This document shows positions 9,835 to 18,176 of a stretch of DNA of 49,120 nucleotides, in pieces. Origin of the DNA: Verrucomicrobiota bacterium (GTDB taxonomy: Bacteria > Verrucomicrobiota > Verrucomicrobiia > Opitutales > Opitutaceae); assembly GCA_019510185.1 (NCBI GenBank), contig JAEKKV010000027.1, positions 1-49,120 of the forward strand, read 5' to 3'. The notes under the pieces were generated by a model that saw nothing but the letters and a program-made list of their open reading frames with translations, did not search any database and was not told the origin of the DNA. The translations under genes were made by a program, and so were the position numbers. Position 1 is the stretch's first letter, and every line of letters begins with the position of its first letter.

Positions 9835-9865
9835 CTGGAACTCGCCGGAAATCGGCGGGCGATGC

Positions 9866-11059
9866 TTACGACTTCAGCGTCGCGCAGAACTTCGCCAAGC
9901 GGCTGACGCCCTTGGCGATGATCTCGTCGCTGGTGGCATAGCTGAGGCGTAGGTAGCCCTCGGCCCCGAAAGCGCTGCCGGGGACGGCGGCGACTTTTTC
10001 GGTTTCCAGCAGACGTGTGCAAAACTCACTCGAGCTAAGACCGAAGCTGGAGATGTTCGGGAAAAGGTAGAACGCGCCTTCGGCCAAAAGGCAGGAGATG
10101 CCGGGGATCTTGTTGAGTTCGGTATGGAGAAATTTGCGACGGCGGTCGAAGGCGACGATCATCTGCGCGAGCGCGGCCTGGGTCTTTTCCTTTTCCTTGA
10201 GGGCGGCGAGCGCGCCGAACTGGGCGAAGGTGGTGGCGTTGGAGGTCGTCTGGCTCTGCAGCTCCGCGATGGCCTTGGCGATGGGCGCGGGCGCGATGGT
10301 GGTGCCGAGACGCCAGCCGGTCATGGCGTAGGTCTTGGCGAAACCGGAGACGATGATCGTGCGGGCCTCGGCCTCCTTGCTGAACGTGGCGGGGCTGTAA
10401 TGTTTCGCGCCGTCGTAGGTGAGATGCTCGTAGATCTCATCCGACATGATGTAGAGGTTGTGCTTGAGCGCGACCGCGACGATGGCCTCGAGCTCGGCCT
10501 TGGTGTAAACCGCGCCGGTCGGATTGGACGGCGAGTTGATGATGAGCAGCTTCGTCTTCGGCGTGATCGCCGCCTCGAGCTGTGCCGGAGTGAGCTTGAA
10601 ACCGGTCTTGTCGTCGGCGAGGACGAGCTTCGGCACGGCGCCGGCGAGCTTCACCATCTCGGGATAGCTGACCCAGAACGGCGCGGGAATGATGACCTCG
10701 TCGCCGGGCGAACACACGGCGAGGATGGTGAGGTAGCAGGAGAACTTGCCACCGGGGCTGACGATGACCTGCGACGGGGCGACCTTGAGTCCGTAGTCGG
10801 CGAGGTATTTGTCGGCGAGGGCCTGGCGCAACGGCTCGATGCCGGGCGTGGGCGCGTACTTGGTCTTGCCCGCCTTGAGCGCGGCGATGCACGCGTCCTT
10901 GATATGTTCGGGGGTGTCGAAGTCGGGTTCGCCGGCGGCGAAACCACAGACATCTTCACCGGCTGCCTGGAGGGCCTTGGCCTTCGCATCGACGGCGAGC
11001 GTCGGAGAAGGAGAAACATTAAGTGCCCAGGACGAAAGCGGCGCGGGTGCTTGGCTCAT
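9866..11059 (-). CDS. Class I aspartate-type aminotransferase (PLP)
   Basis: A 397-residue PLP enzyme of aminotransferase class I/II. Visible motifs: [10 protein letters not shown] (41-50), NSPSNPTGA (175-183), SDEIYEHL (206-213), and [16 protein letters not shown] with PLP Lys242. The C-terminal GYLRLSYA supplies the substrate carboxylate-binding Arg. This matches the Ibeta aspartate aminotransferase group, which moves amino groups between aspartate or aromatic amino acids and 2-oxoglutarate. The start at 11059 (MSQAPAP) was chosen over an upstream in-frame ATG at 11155, because the extra residues are not family-like and the family normally begins close to this point. Exact substrate cannot be set from sequence alone. 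Confidence 0.93.
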   Translation of the reverse strand: MSQAPAPLSSWALNVSPSPTLAVDAKAKALQAAGEDVCGFAAGEPDFDTPEHIKDACIAALKAGKTKYAPTPGIEPLRQALADKYLADYGLKVAPSQVIVSPGGKFSCYLTILAVCSPGDEVIIPAPFWVSYPEMVKLAGAVPKLVLADDKTGFKLTPAQLEAAITPKTKLLIINSPSNPTGAVYTKAELEAIVAVALKHNLYIMSDEIYEHLTYDGAKHYSPATFSKEAEARTIIVSGFAKTYAMTGWRLGTTIAPAPIAKAIAELQSQTTSNATTFAQFGALAALKEKEKTQAALAQMIVAFDRRRKFLHTELNKIPGISCLLAEGAFYLFPNISSFGLSSSEFCTRLLETEKVAAVPGSAFGAEGYLRLSYATSDEIIAKGVSRLAKFCATLKS

Positions 11060-11168
11060 GGATATAAGCCCCAGAAGAAAGAAGGCTGAAAAACGAAAAG
11101 CAAGCCCCGCGCTCGGCGGAACTTGCTTTGATTGAAATCCAAGCGCCCGGCCCAAGCCGGGGGCGGGC

Positions 11169-11489
11169 TTACTTCTTGCCCTTTTTGGCGGCCTTCACGG
11201 GCAGCGATTCGATCGCCACACGCAACAGCTCGCCCACGCTCACGTGCTTTTTCTTGGCGGCCTTCACGAGCGCGGACTTCGTCGGCGCGGGCAAGCGCAC
11301 GGAAATCTGGCGGTGTTCCGATTCGTCGGATTCGTAGCGCTCAACGTTAAACTCCTTGATGGCGAGGCGCACGACCTCGCTGGTTGAGTTGAGGCCGAGT
11401 TTTTTGCGATGGGTTTCGATTTTCGCGATGAGCGAAAGCGGGAGATCAAAGGTCAGCGGAGCGGGGGTCGGAACAGGTTTTTTGGCCAT
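11169..11489 (-). CDS. Ribbon-helix-helix DNA-binding protein, probably a tandem repeat
   Basis: A 106-residue basic protein. Two segments read as ribbon-helix-helix units: [20 protein letters not shown] with [13 protein letters not shown] (about 12-47), and [20 protein letters not shown] with [14 protein letters not shown] (about 60-95). The short beta strand (TFDLP, ISVRLP) precedes two helices in each. Such proteins are usually repressors or antitoxin-like regulators that bind palindromes. No toxin gene is adjacent. The C-terminus is Lys-rich (KAAKKGKK). It lies between the aminotransferase and HAD genes with its own upstream region, which holds a 9-bp inverted repeat. Target genes are unknown. 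Confidence 0.75.
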   Translation of the reverse strand: MAKKPVPTPAPLTFDLPLSLIAKIETHRKKLGLNSTSEVVRLAIKEFNVERYESDESEHRQISVRLPAPTKSALVKAAKKKHVSVGELLRVAIESLPVKAAKKGKK

Positions 11490-11525
11490 GGCGAATGAGG
11501 GCTTAAACTAAAATGATGCGACTGA

Positions 11526-11549
11526 TGGACTTGTTTGGATACAAGTCCA
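11526..11549. promoter_or_regulatory. Inverted repeat upstream of the RHH gene, candidate operator
   Basis: TGGACTTGT (11526-11534) and ACAAGTCCA (11541-11549) form a perfect 9-bp inverted repeat with a 6-bp spacer, 37 bp upstream of the RHH start codon. The T-rich stretch on the minus strand is too far from the stem for a standard terminator of the HAD gene. RHH repressors typically bind such palindromes, so autoregulation is a reasonable inference. Confidence 0.45.
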
Positions 11550-11606
11550 CCGGGCAGCAGGGGGGCAACGCTAAATTAAGGGTATGGGCCGGGAAATCGT
11601 TTCCGA

Positions 11607-12263
11607 TCAGCCGGCCTGAACCACTGCATAGGCTTGCGCCGGGGTGTCAACCACACGCCAAGCCTTGGCAATGACAAGTTCATCCGGCTTGCGCCCATGC
11701 CGGATCAAGATCGTGCGAATGCCGGCCCCGTGACCGCCTAGGACATCGGCATCGGCATCCCCCGCGAAGAGCACGGCTTCGGGCTCAACGGCGAGGCGGC
11801 CGAGAATGTCCATCAATCCGGCCGGATGGGGCTTGTGGGTGGGCAGATCGTCGCCGCAGACCACCACGTTGAAAAAAGATTCCAAGGCATGGGCCCGCAG
11901 AATCTCCGCCGTGGTGGCGCGGTCGCGCCCCGTCCACACGGCCAGCTTTAAACCGGCGGCGCGCAACGCCATGAGCATCTCACGCATGCCGGCAAACGGC
12001 TGCGCCAAGTGCCCGTTGGAAAAACCAAAGGCTTCCAGCCGGCGCAGCGCCTCCTCCGCCCCGGCGGCGTGTCCGATCAGGTCGAGCAACGTGCGTTCGG
12101 GCGGGCCGCCGAGACGGTCGAAAATATCGGTTTCCGACAACTCGGGTCGGTAGGGTGCCAGCGCATGCGCAAACGCGCGCAAGACAAACGGCATCGAATC
12201 GATCAGCGTCCCGTCCAAATCGAAAACGACCGCGCGCAGCGGGGATTTGGCAGAGGTCGTCAT
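11607..12263 (-). CDS. HAD-superfamily phosphatase (phosphoglycolate phosphatase-like)
   Basis: A 218-residue HAD hydrolase with all four motifs: VVFDLDGTLIDS (nucleophile Asp15, acid/base Asp17), the motif II threonine in AVWTGRDRAT, lysine in HKPHPAG, and the metal-binding acidic cluster in FAGDADADV. A helical cap domain lies between motifs I and II, which is typical of the Gph/phosphonatase-like group that dephosphorylates small metabolites. The substrate cannot be fixed. The gene starts 2 bp after the LolA-like gene stops, so the two are probably one transcript. Confidence 0.9.
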   Translation of the reverse strand: MTTSAKSPLRAVVFDLDGTLIDSMPFVLRAFAHALAPYRPELSETDIFDRLGGPPERTLLDLIGHAAGAEEALRRLEAFGFSNGHLAQPFAGMREMLMALRAAGLKLAVWTGRDRATTAEILRAHALESFFNVVVCGDDLPTHKPHPAGLMDILGRLAVEPEAVLFAGDADADVLGGHGAGIRTILIRHGRKPDELVIAKAWRVVDTPAQAYAVVQAG

Positions 12264-12265
12264 GG

Positions 12266-13162
12266 TCAGGGGCCGACCGGCCGGATGCGGTTCTCCGCCG
12301 GCGGACGGATCGATTCGGCCAGAGTGGCGGGATCAAAAAGGCCGCCCGAGAAATCCAGGCCGAGCGCCGCGCCCGTGATGTTGAACTGCGTCTTGTTGCG
12401 CGTGGCGTCGTCGCGCACGTCGATCGTTTTCACGATCCACTGGTCGTCGACTTTCTTCAGATCGAGAACGGTGATCGTCTTGATCGCCCGGTCGCCCTCC
12501 CCGATCTGCCGGGCCTGCACGAGCGCGCCAAACTGCGTGTCGAGATAGACGCGCACACCGGTCAACTCCGGTCGTTGCGCGGCGATTTCCGCAGGAGGAT
12601 AAAGCAGAAACACATGCGCCGGGCGGCCGCCCACAGGGGCGACTCCCTCGAACACGAAATCGCTCCAATAAAGAAACGGCATCTGCAGGTCGAACGCGGT
12701 CAGGTCCGTCTCGGCCAGCGGCGTAAACAGGGCCGCCGAGCCCAGCGTTGCCACCTGCCCTCCCGGACCCGGCCAGAGCCAGACGGCGCTCTCCGGCCCG
12801 TTTTGCACCAGCAGACGGCGCTCGTTGGGCTCGCCGGGTTGCAGAATCACGCGGGAAACCGGGCCGCGGTCATTGCGACTCCCCCACAAGCGCCCCTGCA
12901 CCACGCGTTCGTCACCGCGCCGCGGCAGCACGCGCAACGCGAACTCCAGGTAATAATCGCCCGCGATCCCCTTCCGGCGAAAATCCTCCAGGATGCGGCG
13001 ACCCTCCGCCTGATCGGGCTTGGAGAGCTGAAGGTATTGCGCGGGCGGGCGGTAGCGATGCGATTGCGCGAAGCTTTCGCCCGTCAGTCCGGCGCTGAAA
13101 ACAACAAGGCAGGCGAGCAAGCCCGCCTGCCTTGAAAACAGCGTCCGTAGGGACGGTTGCAC
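12266..13162 (-). CDS. Exported LolA-like outer membrane lipoprotein-sorting domain protein
   Basis: A 298-residue protein with a hydrophobic N-terminus (LLACLVVFSAGLTGESFAQ, about 15-33) that looks like a signal peptide. The rest reads as a beta-rich fold with the pattern seen in outer-membrane lipoprotein-sorting proteins: TPLAETDLTAFDLQMPFLYW, then AHVFLLYPP, GVRVYLDTQFGALVQ, and KVDDQWIVKTIDVRD. The family is periplasmic and is thought to shuttle or sense lipoproteins, but most members, including this one, have no proven cargo. It sits 6 bp downstream of secG, which fits an export-related operon. Confidence 0.75.
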   Translation of the reverse strand: MQPSLRTLFSRQAGLLACLVVFSAGLTGESFAQSHRYRPPAQYLQLSKPDQAEGRRILEDFRRKGIAGDYYLEFALRVLPRRGDERVVQGRLWGSRNDRGPVSRVILQPGEPNERRLLVQNGPESAVWLWPGPGGQVATLGSAALFTPLAETDLTAFDLQMPFLYWSDFVFEGVAPVGGRPAHVFLLYPPAEIAAQRPELTGVRVYLDTQFGALVQARQIGEGDRAIKTITVLDLKKVDDQWIVKTIDVRDDATRNKTQFNITGAALGLDFSGGLFDPATLAESIRPPAENRIRPVGP

Positions 13163-13168
13163 GAAAAA

Positions 13169-13561
13169 TCAGGGTTTGGCAGCCGGCGCGGTCGCGGGAG
13201 CCACGGGAAGAGCCACCGTGGGCGTCGCCGGGGCGGCAGATGCGGGAGCCGCAGGAGCCACGGGAGCGGCCGGTACGCTGATCGTCGGCAGCTGGCCACC
13301 TTCCGTTTTCTTGTGCTTCACGACGTAGATCTGCCCCAGATAAAGGCCGAAGCAGAGCACGAAGAAGGCGATGGCAGCCTTGATGGTGAGGCCGGTCAGG
13401 ACGTTGCCCGTGTCGGCGCCAAACGCCGCCTCGGTCGCGCCGCCGCCCAGCGCGGCGCCCATGCCGCCATCGGCCTTGGCCTTCTGGGCCAGGACCACGA
13501 GGACGAGAAACACCGAAACCAAGAGGAGAACAAAGGTGAAAATGCCGATGAGAATGCTCAT
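13169..13561 (-). CDS. secG: Preprotein translocase subunit SecG
   Basis: A 130-residue protein with two membrane helices (about 4-24 and 56-80) separated by the Gly-rich loop [17 protein letters not shown], the hallmark of SecG. SecG associates with SecYE and aids SecA-driven export. The tail (residues 91-130) is an Ala/Pro/Val-rich low-complexity extension not found in short SecG proteins. The gene is followed at 6 bp by the LolA-like gene. Confidence 0.92.
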   Translation of the reverse strand: MSILIGIFTFVLLLVSVFLVLVVLAQKAKADGGMGAALGGGATEAAFGADTGNVLTGLTIKAAIAFFVLCFGLYLGQIYVVKHKKTEGGQLPTISVPAAPVAPAAPASAAPATPTVALPVAPATAPAAKP

Positions 13562-13641
13562 TTAAAAGGGTCAGAGAGCCGGACGGATCGCGGGTTGTCA
13601 ATGCCCCGGTGGTGTGGTGTCGGCCCGGAGCCGTCCCCGGC

Positions 13642-15540
13642 TCAAATCTGGTAATCCCCCGGCTTGTCGTGGTCGCCATTCTCCCCCTTCACCGATTCGA
13701 GGCTCGCGGCCGTTTCGCGCTTGCGCTCATAGAAAATGCGCACGGCGGCTTTTTGGCCGATGCCGTCCTGCTGCAACAGATGCGAGGCCCGGAGCAACGC
13801 GCGTTTGGTGCTCATGGTGAGGTTGATCTCGGCCGGAAATACGTTTTCCGCCCCCAGTTGCTCCAGCAGGCCGCTGCGTTGCAGCACGCGGGTGACGTCC
13901 GCATTGCTGCCGCTGATCAACAGATGACGGCCGGTGGCCTTGAGATAGTCGTGCAGGTTTTCCAGCGCCATCACGGTGGACGCGTCCAGATGCCGGGCGT
14001 TTTTCATGCGCAGGATGAAGACGCGGATATTCTGATCCTCCGCCTGCCTGCGAACCTCCTCTTGAAACAAATCGGCCGCGCCGAAAAACAGCTCGCCTTC
14101 GACGTGGATGATCGAGATCTGCGAGTTGCCGCGCTGGGCGGGACCCGACAACTCGGCGAGCTGGCCCTGGTCGTTGAAACCGTATTCGACGAGCGAGGGC
14201 GTGCTCGTTTTCTGAAGAAACAGCGCCAGCGCCACGCCGATGCCCACGTAGATCGCGGTGTCGAGCTTGAGAAACAGACAGGCTCCCAGCGTGACGATGA
14301 AGACGATGGCGTCGGAGCGCGTCGAGCGACACGCCACCCGGATCTGCTGCGGGTTGATCATGCGCATGCCCACCCGGATCAGCTGGGCGGCGAGCGCCGC
14401 GAGCGGGATGAAATTGAAAACCGGGGTGATCGAAAGCAGCACGAGCAGGACGATCACGCTGCTGAACATCGAGGAGAGCTGGGTCGCCCCGCCGCACTGG
14501 TAATTCACCGCCGAACGCGCGAACGACGACGAGCCCGGCACTGCACCGAACATGGAGCAGGCGATGTTGGCCGCGCCCATGCCGATGAGCTCCTGGTTCG
14601 GCTCGATTTTCTGGCCGCTTTTCGCGGCGAGGGACTTGGTGATCGAGGCCGCCTCCAGCATGCCAAGGATACCGATGGCGATCGCCGTGCTGATCAGCGA
14701 AGGCAGCAGGTTCCACTCGTGCGGCCCCAGATGCAGGCCCATGAAGGAGGGGATCAGCGCGTGCAGCGCCCCCTCGTCCTTGATCATCAGGAACGGCGCG
14801 TCCGGAATGATCGAGGTGTAAACTTTCGCTACGAGCGCGAGCACCGCCAGGCCGATGAGCGCCTCCGGCCAGGTGCCGCGAACCCGCCGCACCACTTCGA
14901 AAATCATCCAGGTGAGCGCGCCCAGCCCCGCCGCCCACAGTGAGATCTGGCCGGTGGCGACATGGTGCAGCGCCTGCCAGAGATTCGCCGCGAAGGACTG
15001 GCCCGCCAGTGCCTCATAACCGAGCAGGTTGTGCAGCTGGCTCGAAATCAGCAGCAGGCCGATGCCCGTGCTATAACCCACCACCACGGACCGTGAAATG
15101 AACTTGGTCACCTCTCCGAAATTCAAGATCCCCGCCACCAACTGGATCAGGCCGATCAACAGCGCCATCAGAATGGCCAGCGGCAACACCCCGAAATCCG
15201 GCGTGGCGTGCGCCGCCACCGTCGCCGCGATGATCAGGCTGATCGAACTGGTGGGCCCGAAAACGTGGTGGCGGGATGAAAAGAAAAGCGCCCCCACCAC
15301 CCCGCCGATGACGACCGCGGCGATCACCGGCATCGGCGACACCCCGAGGATCAGTGAGAAGCCGACCGCCTGGGGAATCGACACGAGCGTGAGCGTCGCG
15401 CCCGCGACCAGATCGGCGCGGAGCTTGCCCCAGGAATAGTTTTTCAGCTCGGCAACAAAGGGAACCCGCACCTTGAACATGCGGGTGCGCAGGTCGGCGG
15501 CGTCGATCAGCGTGGTCTTGATCCCGTCCGATGCGCTCAT
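13642..15540 (-). CDS. SulP family anion transporter with STAS domain
   Basis: A 632-residue membrane protein with the SulP core: PQAVGFSLILGVSP near residue 55, SSRHHVFGPTSSISLI near 88-103, and about a dozen hydrophobic helices to residue 440. The C-terminal part (about 465-590) is a STAS domain (ISIIHVEGELFFGAADLF, FILRMKNARHLDASTVMALE). The family moves sulfate, bicarbonate or other anions across the inner membrane. Sulfate is plausible because a sulfate activation operon lies in the same window, but bicarbonate is equally possible. The gene follows parB by 9 bp. Confidence 0.93.
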   Translation of the reverse strand: MSASDGIKTTLIDAADLRTRMFKVRVPFVAELKNYSWGKLRADLVAGATLTLVSIPQAVGFSLILGVSPMPVIAAVVIGGVVGALFFSSRHHVFGPTSSISLIIAATVAAHATPDFGVLPLAILMALLIGLIQLVAGILNFGEVTKFISRSVVVGYSTGIGLLLISSQLHNLLGYEALAGQSFAANLWQALHHVATGQISLWAAGLGALTWMIFEVVRRVRGTWPEALIGLAVLALVAKVYTSIIPDAPFLMIKDEGALHALIPSFMGLHLGPHEWNLLPSLISTAIAIGILGMLEAASITKSLAAKSGQKIEPNQELIGMGAANIACSMFGAVPGSSSFARSAVNYQCGGATQLSSMFSSVIVLLVLLSITPVFNFIPLAALAAQLIRVGMRMINPQQIRVACRSTRSDAIVFIVTLGACLFLKLDTAIYVGIGVALALFLQKTSTPSLVEYGFNDQGQLAELSGPAQRGNSQISIIHVEGELFFGAADLFQEEVRRQAEDQNIRVFILRMKNARHLDASTVMALENLHDYLKATGRHLLISGSNADVTRVLQRSGLLEQLGAENVFPAEINLTMSTKRALLRASHLLQQDGIGQKAAVRIFYERKRETAASLESVKGENGDHDKPGDYQI

Positions 15541-15549
15541 GGCGGCACC

Positions 15550-16470
15550 TTAAGCTTCCACGCCCAGTTTTTCCAGAATGCGTTGCAGATCTTCGTTGCC
15601 CGCGTACTCGATCACGATCTTGCCGTGTTTCGCCGAATGCTTGAGCGCGACCCGCGCACCGAGATGCGAAGTGAGTTTCTTCTCGATGCCCGCGACCGCG
15701 GCGGCCTCGACGGCGGGAACCTTGCGGGCGGTGGCGCCGGCCGGGACGGGCGCGCCGGCCTTCTTGGCCTGCACGAGTTTTTCGGTGGCGCGAACGCTCA
15801 ATCCCTCCTCCAGCACGCGACGGGCAACGACCGCGCGCTGGGCAGCATCGGCGAGGCCGAGCAGCACCTTGGCGTGGCCGACGGACAGAAGTCCCTTGGC
15901 AAGATAACCCTGGATCTCGCCGTCGAGCGAGAGGAGGCGCAGGGAGTTGGCCACGGTGGCCCGGCCCTTGCCCACGCGCTCGGAAGCGGCTTCCTGCGTA
16001 AGATCGAAGTCGCGGATGAGGCTGGCGTAACCGTAGGCCTCTTCCACCGGGTTCAGCCCTTCGCGCTGCAGATTTTCGATCAGACCGATGGCGGCGGCGG
16101 AGGCGTTGCTCGCCTCGACGAGGCGGACGGGGATCGTCTTGAGCTTGAGCAACTGGAAGGCGCGCCAGCGGCGTTCGCCCGCGATGAGTTCGTATTTATC
16201 ACCGAGCTTGCGCACGACGATGGGCTGCAACAGCCCCTCGCTGCGAATGCTCTCGGCCAGCTCGCTCAATTGCTCGGCCGAAATCTCGCGCCGGGCCTGA
16301 TAAGGACTCGGAGAAATCAGGCCGACGGCGACCTCGGCGAAGCCGGGGGCGCCGGCCTGGGCCGGAACGACCGCGGACACGGGGGCGGCGACCGCCGGTT
16401 TTGCCGGCGCAGCGCCGGCGATGAGACCACCGAGGCCTCGGCCAAGACGGGATTTGGGAGCAGCAGCCAT
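15550..16470 (-). CDS. parB: ParB/Spo0J chromosome partitioning protein
   Basis: A 306-residue protein. It opens with the ParB N-terminal signature SRLGRGLGGLI (7-17). The CTPase/nuclease-like fold carries GERRWRA (98-104) and ENLQRE (132-137). The central HTH (157-182, LTQEAASERVGKGRATVANS) would bind parS, and the C-terminal part is for dimerization. ParB spreads from parS and works with ParA and SMC in segregation. parA is usually immediately upstream, but here the neighbour is a LysM gene, and no parA is seen in the window. No perfect parS was found. Confidence 0.95.
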   Translation of the reverse strand: MAAAPKSRLGRGLGGLIAGAAPAKPAVAAPVSAVVPAQAGAPGFAEVAVGLISPSPYQARREISAEQLSELAESIRSEGLLQPIVVRKLGDKYELIAGERRWRAFQLLKLKTIPVRLVEASNASAAAIGLIENLQREGLNPVEEAYGYASLIRDFDLTQEAASERVGKGRATVANSLRLLSLDGEIQGYLAKGLLSVGHAKVLLGLADAAQRAVVARRVLEEGLSVRATEKLVQAKKAGAPVPAGATARKVPAVEAAAVAGIEKKLTSHLGARVALKHSAKHGKIVIEYAGNEDLQRILEKLGVEA

Positions 16471-16476
16471 GATGTT

Positions 16477-17052
16477 TTATTTGCCTCCGGGAATGAAGAG
16501 GGTCTGGCCGACCATGATTTTGGAAGGGTCGGCGATTTTGTTGGCGTTGATGATGTCCTGGGTCTTGCCACCGGTCTTGCGCGCGATCACCGCGAGGGTG
16601 TCGCCCTTTTGCACGGTGTAGCTGACACCCTCGGACGAAAAATTGTCGCTGAACGTCGTCTGCACCGGCGTGCGCTGGGCCTGGCCCTTCGCCAGCGAAT
16701 CGAGCGCGGCGTTGGTGGCCTCGCCGAGTTTTTTGATCTGCGCGGCCACACGTTCGGAGACGGCGGCGTCGCCGGCCTTGAGGGCGTGGTTGAGATCGGT
16801 GACGGCGTCGTTGAGCTGTTGGACGGTGGCGTAGGCCTGGGACGAACTGGCGGTTTGCGCGCGCAAGGCGGCATTGTCGCGCTGCAGCTGTTCAATAGTG
16901 AGGGAAAGTTCTCCCACGCGCTGGCTAAGGATGCGAAGGTCTTCGCGCATGCTGGCAACATCAGAGGCCAGGGACTGGCCACCTGTGGTCTGGGCTCCGG
17001 CAACGCCGGGAAGAAGGGCAAAGCCCACGCTAAACAGAACTGCTTTCCACAT
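16477..17052 (-). CDS. Exported LysM-domain protein with coiled coil
   Basis: Using the start at 17052 (MWKAVLFSVGF) gives 191 residues with a clean signal peptide (1-20, ending GVAGAQ). Residues about 28-120 are a helical, heptad-like segment, and residues 143-188 are one LysM domain (SYTVQKGDTLAVIARKTGG to IMVGQTLFIPGG) that binds peptidoglycan glycan strands. The overall plan is signal peptide, coiled coil, LysM. An in-frame start at 17115 gives a less convincing N-terminus. It precedes parB by 6 bp, suggesting cotranscription with a partition gene. Confidence 0.88.
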   Translation of the reverse strand: MWKAVLFSVGFALLPGVAGAQTTGGQSLASDVASMREDLRILSQRVGELSLTIEQLQRDNAALRAQTASSSQAYATVQQLNDAVTDLNHALKAGDAAVSERVAAQIKKLGEATNAALDSLAKGQAQRTPVQTTFSDNFSSEGVSYTVQKGDTLAVIARKTGGKTQDIINANKIADPSKIMVGQTLFIPGGK

Positions 17053-17111
17053 GGGGGCGGACTCTGTGGAAAATCCCGGGCGAAAACAAGGACCGAGGCG
17101 CGCGAGCGGGA

Positions 17112-18137
17112 TCACTTTCTAAAAGGTTCGCGCGCCACGAGCGGCGCCAGGGGAAAGGAAGGCAAGCGCGTGCCCGCCGCGATGGGAAATCCGCGCAAAA
17201 ATTCACCCGCCGCAAGCAAACGGCCGCCGGGACGTTGCAACCGCAGCAGACGCAGCACGCCGTGTCCGGTGGCCACCCGCAGGCCCTCTGAATCCGCTCC
17301 GAGCACGGTGCCGGCCGGCACCTCGCGCCCGGACGGTTGGTCACCTATTACGTGACCCGTGTCTTCCGTCGGCGCATCGGCGAGGCCGATCTTCACCGGC
17401 TGGCCGGCGATTTCCACGCTGCACGCCGGCCAGGGAAACAGGCCGTTGATACGCGCGGCTAGCGCGGCGGCGGAAGCGGAAAAATCGAGACGGCCGTCGT
17501 CCTTGACCAAACGCCGGCAAAACGTCGCGGACGCAGGGTCCTGCTCGACAAAGGCGAGTTGCCCTGCGGCCAGTCGCGGCAACGTCCGAGCCAGCAGGGG
17601 CACGCAGGCGACGGCGAGTTTTCCTTCGATGTCCAACGCGGTGTCGAGCGATGCGATGGGCACGCGCTCCGCGTCGGCCACCGGACCTGCGTCAAGCTGA
17701 CGGACGATGCGCATGAGCGAGACGCCCGTCTCGGATTCACCGTTGGCGATGGCCGTCTGGATCGGCGAGGCCCCGCGATATTTCGGCAGCAGCGAGGCGT
17801 GCAGGTTCAGCGTTCCGAGCCGGGGCGTATCGATGAAATCCTGCCGCAGGATGTGGCCGTAGGCCATGACCAACGCGACATCCGGCGAAAGCGCGGCCAG
17901 CTGACCGCGCACGTCCTCCGTCAGCTTTTCGGGCTGATAAACGGGCAGCCCGCGGGCGATCGCCCAGGTTTTGATGCCGTTGGCGACGACTTTTTGTCCG
18001 CGGCCGACCGGCCGGTCGGGCTGGGTAAACACCGCCGTCACCCGGCCAAGCGCCTGCCCGCCGTCCGCCAGCCACTCCAGCAACGGCAGAGCGATCGGAT
18101 CGGAGCCGAGGAAGACGATATTGAGGGGAGCGGCCAT
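17112..18137 (-). CDS. fmt: Methionyl-tRNA formyltransferase
   Basis: A 341-residue protein. The N-terminal formyltransferase domain carries NIVFLGSDPIALP at the start, GRGQKVVANGIK, and the catalytic stretch LNLHASLLPKYRGASPIQ near residues 109-126, with Asn and His of the formyl-transfer site. The C-terminal domain includes FPWPACSVEIAGQPVKIG. It formylates Met-tRNAi before initiation. The gene lies 39 bp after the mutarotase-like gene stops and 59 bp before the LysM gene. def, often paired with fmt, is not seen. Confidence 0.96.
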   Translation of the reverse strand: MAAPLNIVFLGSDPIALPLLEWLADGGQALGRVTAVFTQPDRPVGRGQKVVANGIKTWAIARGLPVYQPEKLTEDVRGQLAALSPDVALVMAYGHILRQDFIDTPRLGTLNLHASLLPKYRGASPIQTAIANGESETGVSLMRIVRQLDAGPVADAERVPIASLDTALDIEGKLAVACVPLLARTLPRLAAGQLAFVEQDPASATFCRRLVKDDGRLDFSASAAALAARINGLFPWPACSVEIAGQPVKIGLADAPTEDTGHVIGDQPSGREVPAGTVLGADSEGLRVATGHGVLRLLRLQRPGGRLLAAGEFLRGFPIAAGTRLPSFPLAPLVAREPFRK

Positions 18138-18176
18138 GGATCAGGAGGGCGGAGCCACGGCCCCGCCCCCACCCGG

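Noticed and set aside
11146..11162. CCCGGC/GCCGGG hairpin after the RHH gene as a terminator
   Set aside because: Stem is short, the loop is CCAA, and there is no T-run on either strand.
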